5,733 nt of DNA from Candidatus Bipolaricaulota bacterium (GTDB lineage Bacteria > Bipolaricaulota > Bipolaricaulia > RBG-16-55-9): the NCBI GenBank assembly GCA_018609825.1, contig JAHEOA010000218.1, forward strand, positions 1 to 5,733, given 5' to 3'. Under the pieces are notes generated by a model that did no database searches, was not told the origin of the DNA, and saw only the letters and a program-made list of their open reading frames with translations. This document shows positions 5,660-5,733 of the stretch, piece after piece. Positions within the stretch are counted from its first letter, which is position 1. The number at the start of each line of letters is the position of its first letter. The position numbers and the translations under genes are program-made.

Positions 5660-5733
5660 ATGGGCAGTCGAATCATGGACCTGACGCGCAACCTGAGCGT
5701 CCTGCAGCTCCTGCCGGCGGACAACATCACCGC
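5660..5733 (+). CDS. Small phage head-region protein (N-terminus only, 3' end outside window)
   Basis: Only the first 24 codons are visible; the frame is open to the window edge. The N-terminus contains MDLTRNLSVLQLLPADNIT. From memory this resembles small siphophage proteins often encoded just after the capsid gene, whose N-termini read roughly D-L-x-x-N-(I/L)-x-V-x-x-L-x-P-A; those are mostly annotated as hypothetical. A second Met five codons in (5675) is a possible alternative start but is farther from the AGGAGG. The position directly after the capsid fits a decoration, stabilising or head-tail joining protein, but the visible part is too short to decide. Confidence 0.65.
   Translation, partial: MGSRIMDLTRNLSVLQLLPADNIT

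Noticed and set aside
4015..5730. A 571-codon open frame on the minus strand opposite the capsid gene
   Set aside because: It has the same composition artefact, no ribosome binding site of note and no recognisable motif, while the plus strand encodes a clear capsid protein.

Overview
This window is part of the head-assembly module of a tailed, double-stranded DNA phage or prophage from a GC-rich host. All genes read left to right on the + strand. In order they are: the C-terminal part of a portal protein (1-584), a 53-residue CxxC/CxxC protein (577-738), one very long protease gene (825-4055), an HK97-fold major capsid protein (4042-5610), and the first 24 codons of another gene (from 5660). 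The starts are preceded by AGGAGG or GGAGGG motifs at 5-8 bases, so the host probably uses canonical Shine-Dalgarno initiation. Codons end mostly in G or C, and the proteins are rich in Asp and Glu. That would fit a salt-adapted host, but much of the acid lies in linkers and scaffold-like segments, so I do not assign a taxon.

The main observation is the 1076-residue protease gene. Its N-terminus (about residues 20-180) reads as an HK97-type S78 prohead protease with candidate catalytic residues His76, Ser132 and Glu161. Its C-terminal third (from about residue 709) reads as a lambda gpC-like S49 protease with Ser859 and Lys911, 52 residues apart. Between them lie a recognisable phage-associated domain (about 399-500), two segments I cannot identify, and long acidic linkers. 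Two unrelated head-maturation proteases therefore sit in one uninterrupted reading frame.

Within the same frame, ATG 3813 (Met997) has AGGAGG five bases upstream. It would give an 80-residue, highly acidic protein at the position where lambda gpC contains the internally started scaffold Nu3. The capsid protein also has about 118-225 residues before its fold, which looks like an HK97 delta domain. The locus thus appears to combine lambda logic (S49 protease plus nested scaffold) with HK97 logic (S78 protease plus capsid-borne scaffold).

Working model: capsid subunits assemble on the portal with help from the delta domain and the nested scaffold. The double protease is packaged, cuts itself and the scaffolds, and leaves the mature shell. 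The genes are tightly packed. Portal and zinc-ribbon genes overlap by 8 bases, and protease and capsid genes overlap by 14. Only two short gaps exist (739-824 and 5611-5659), and no convincing promoter or terminator is visible. I saw no tRNA, rRNA, CRISPR array, insertion sequence or attachment site.
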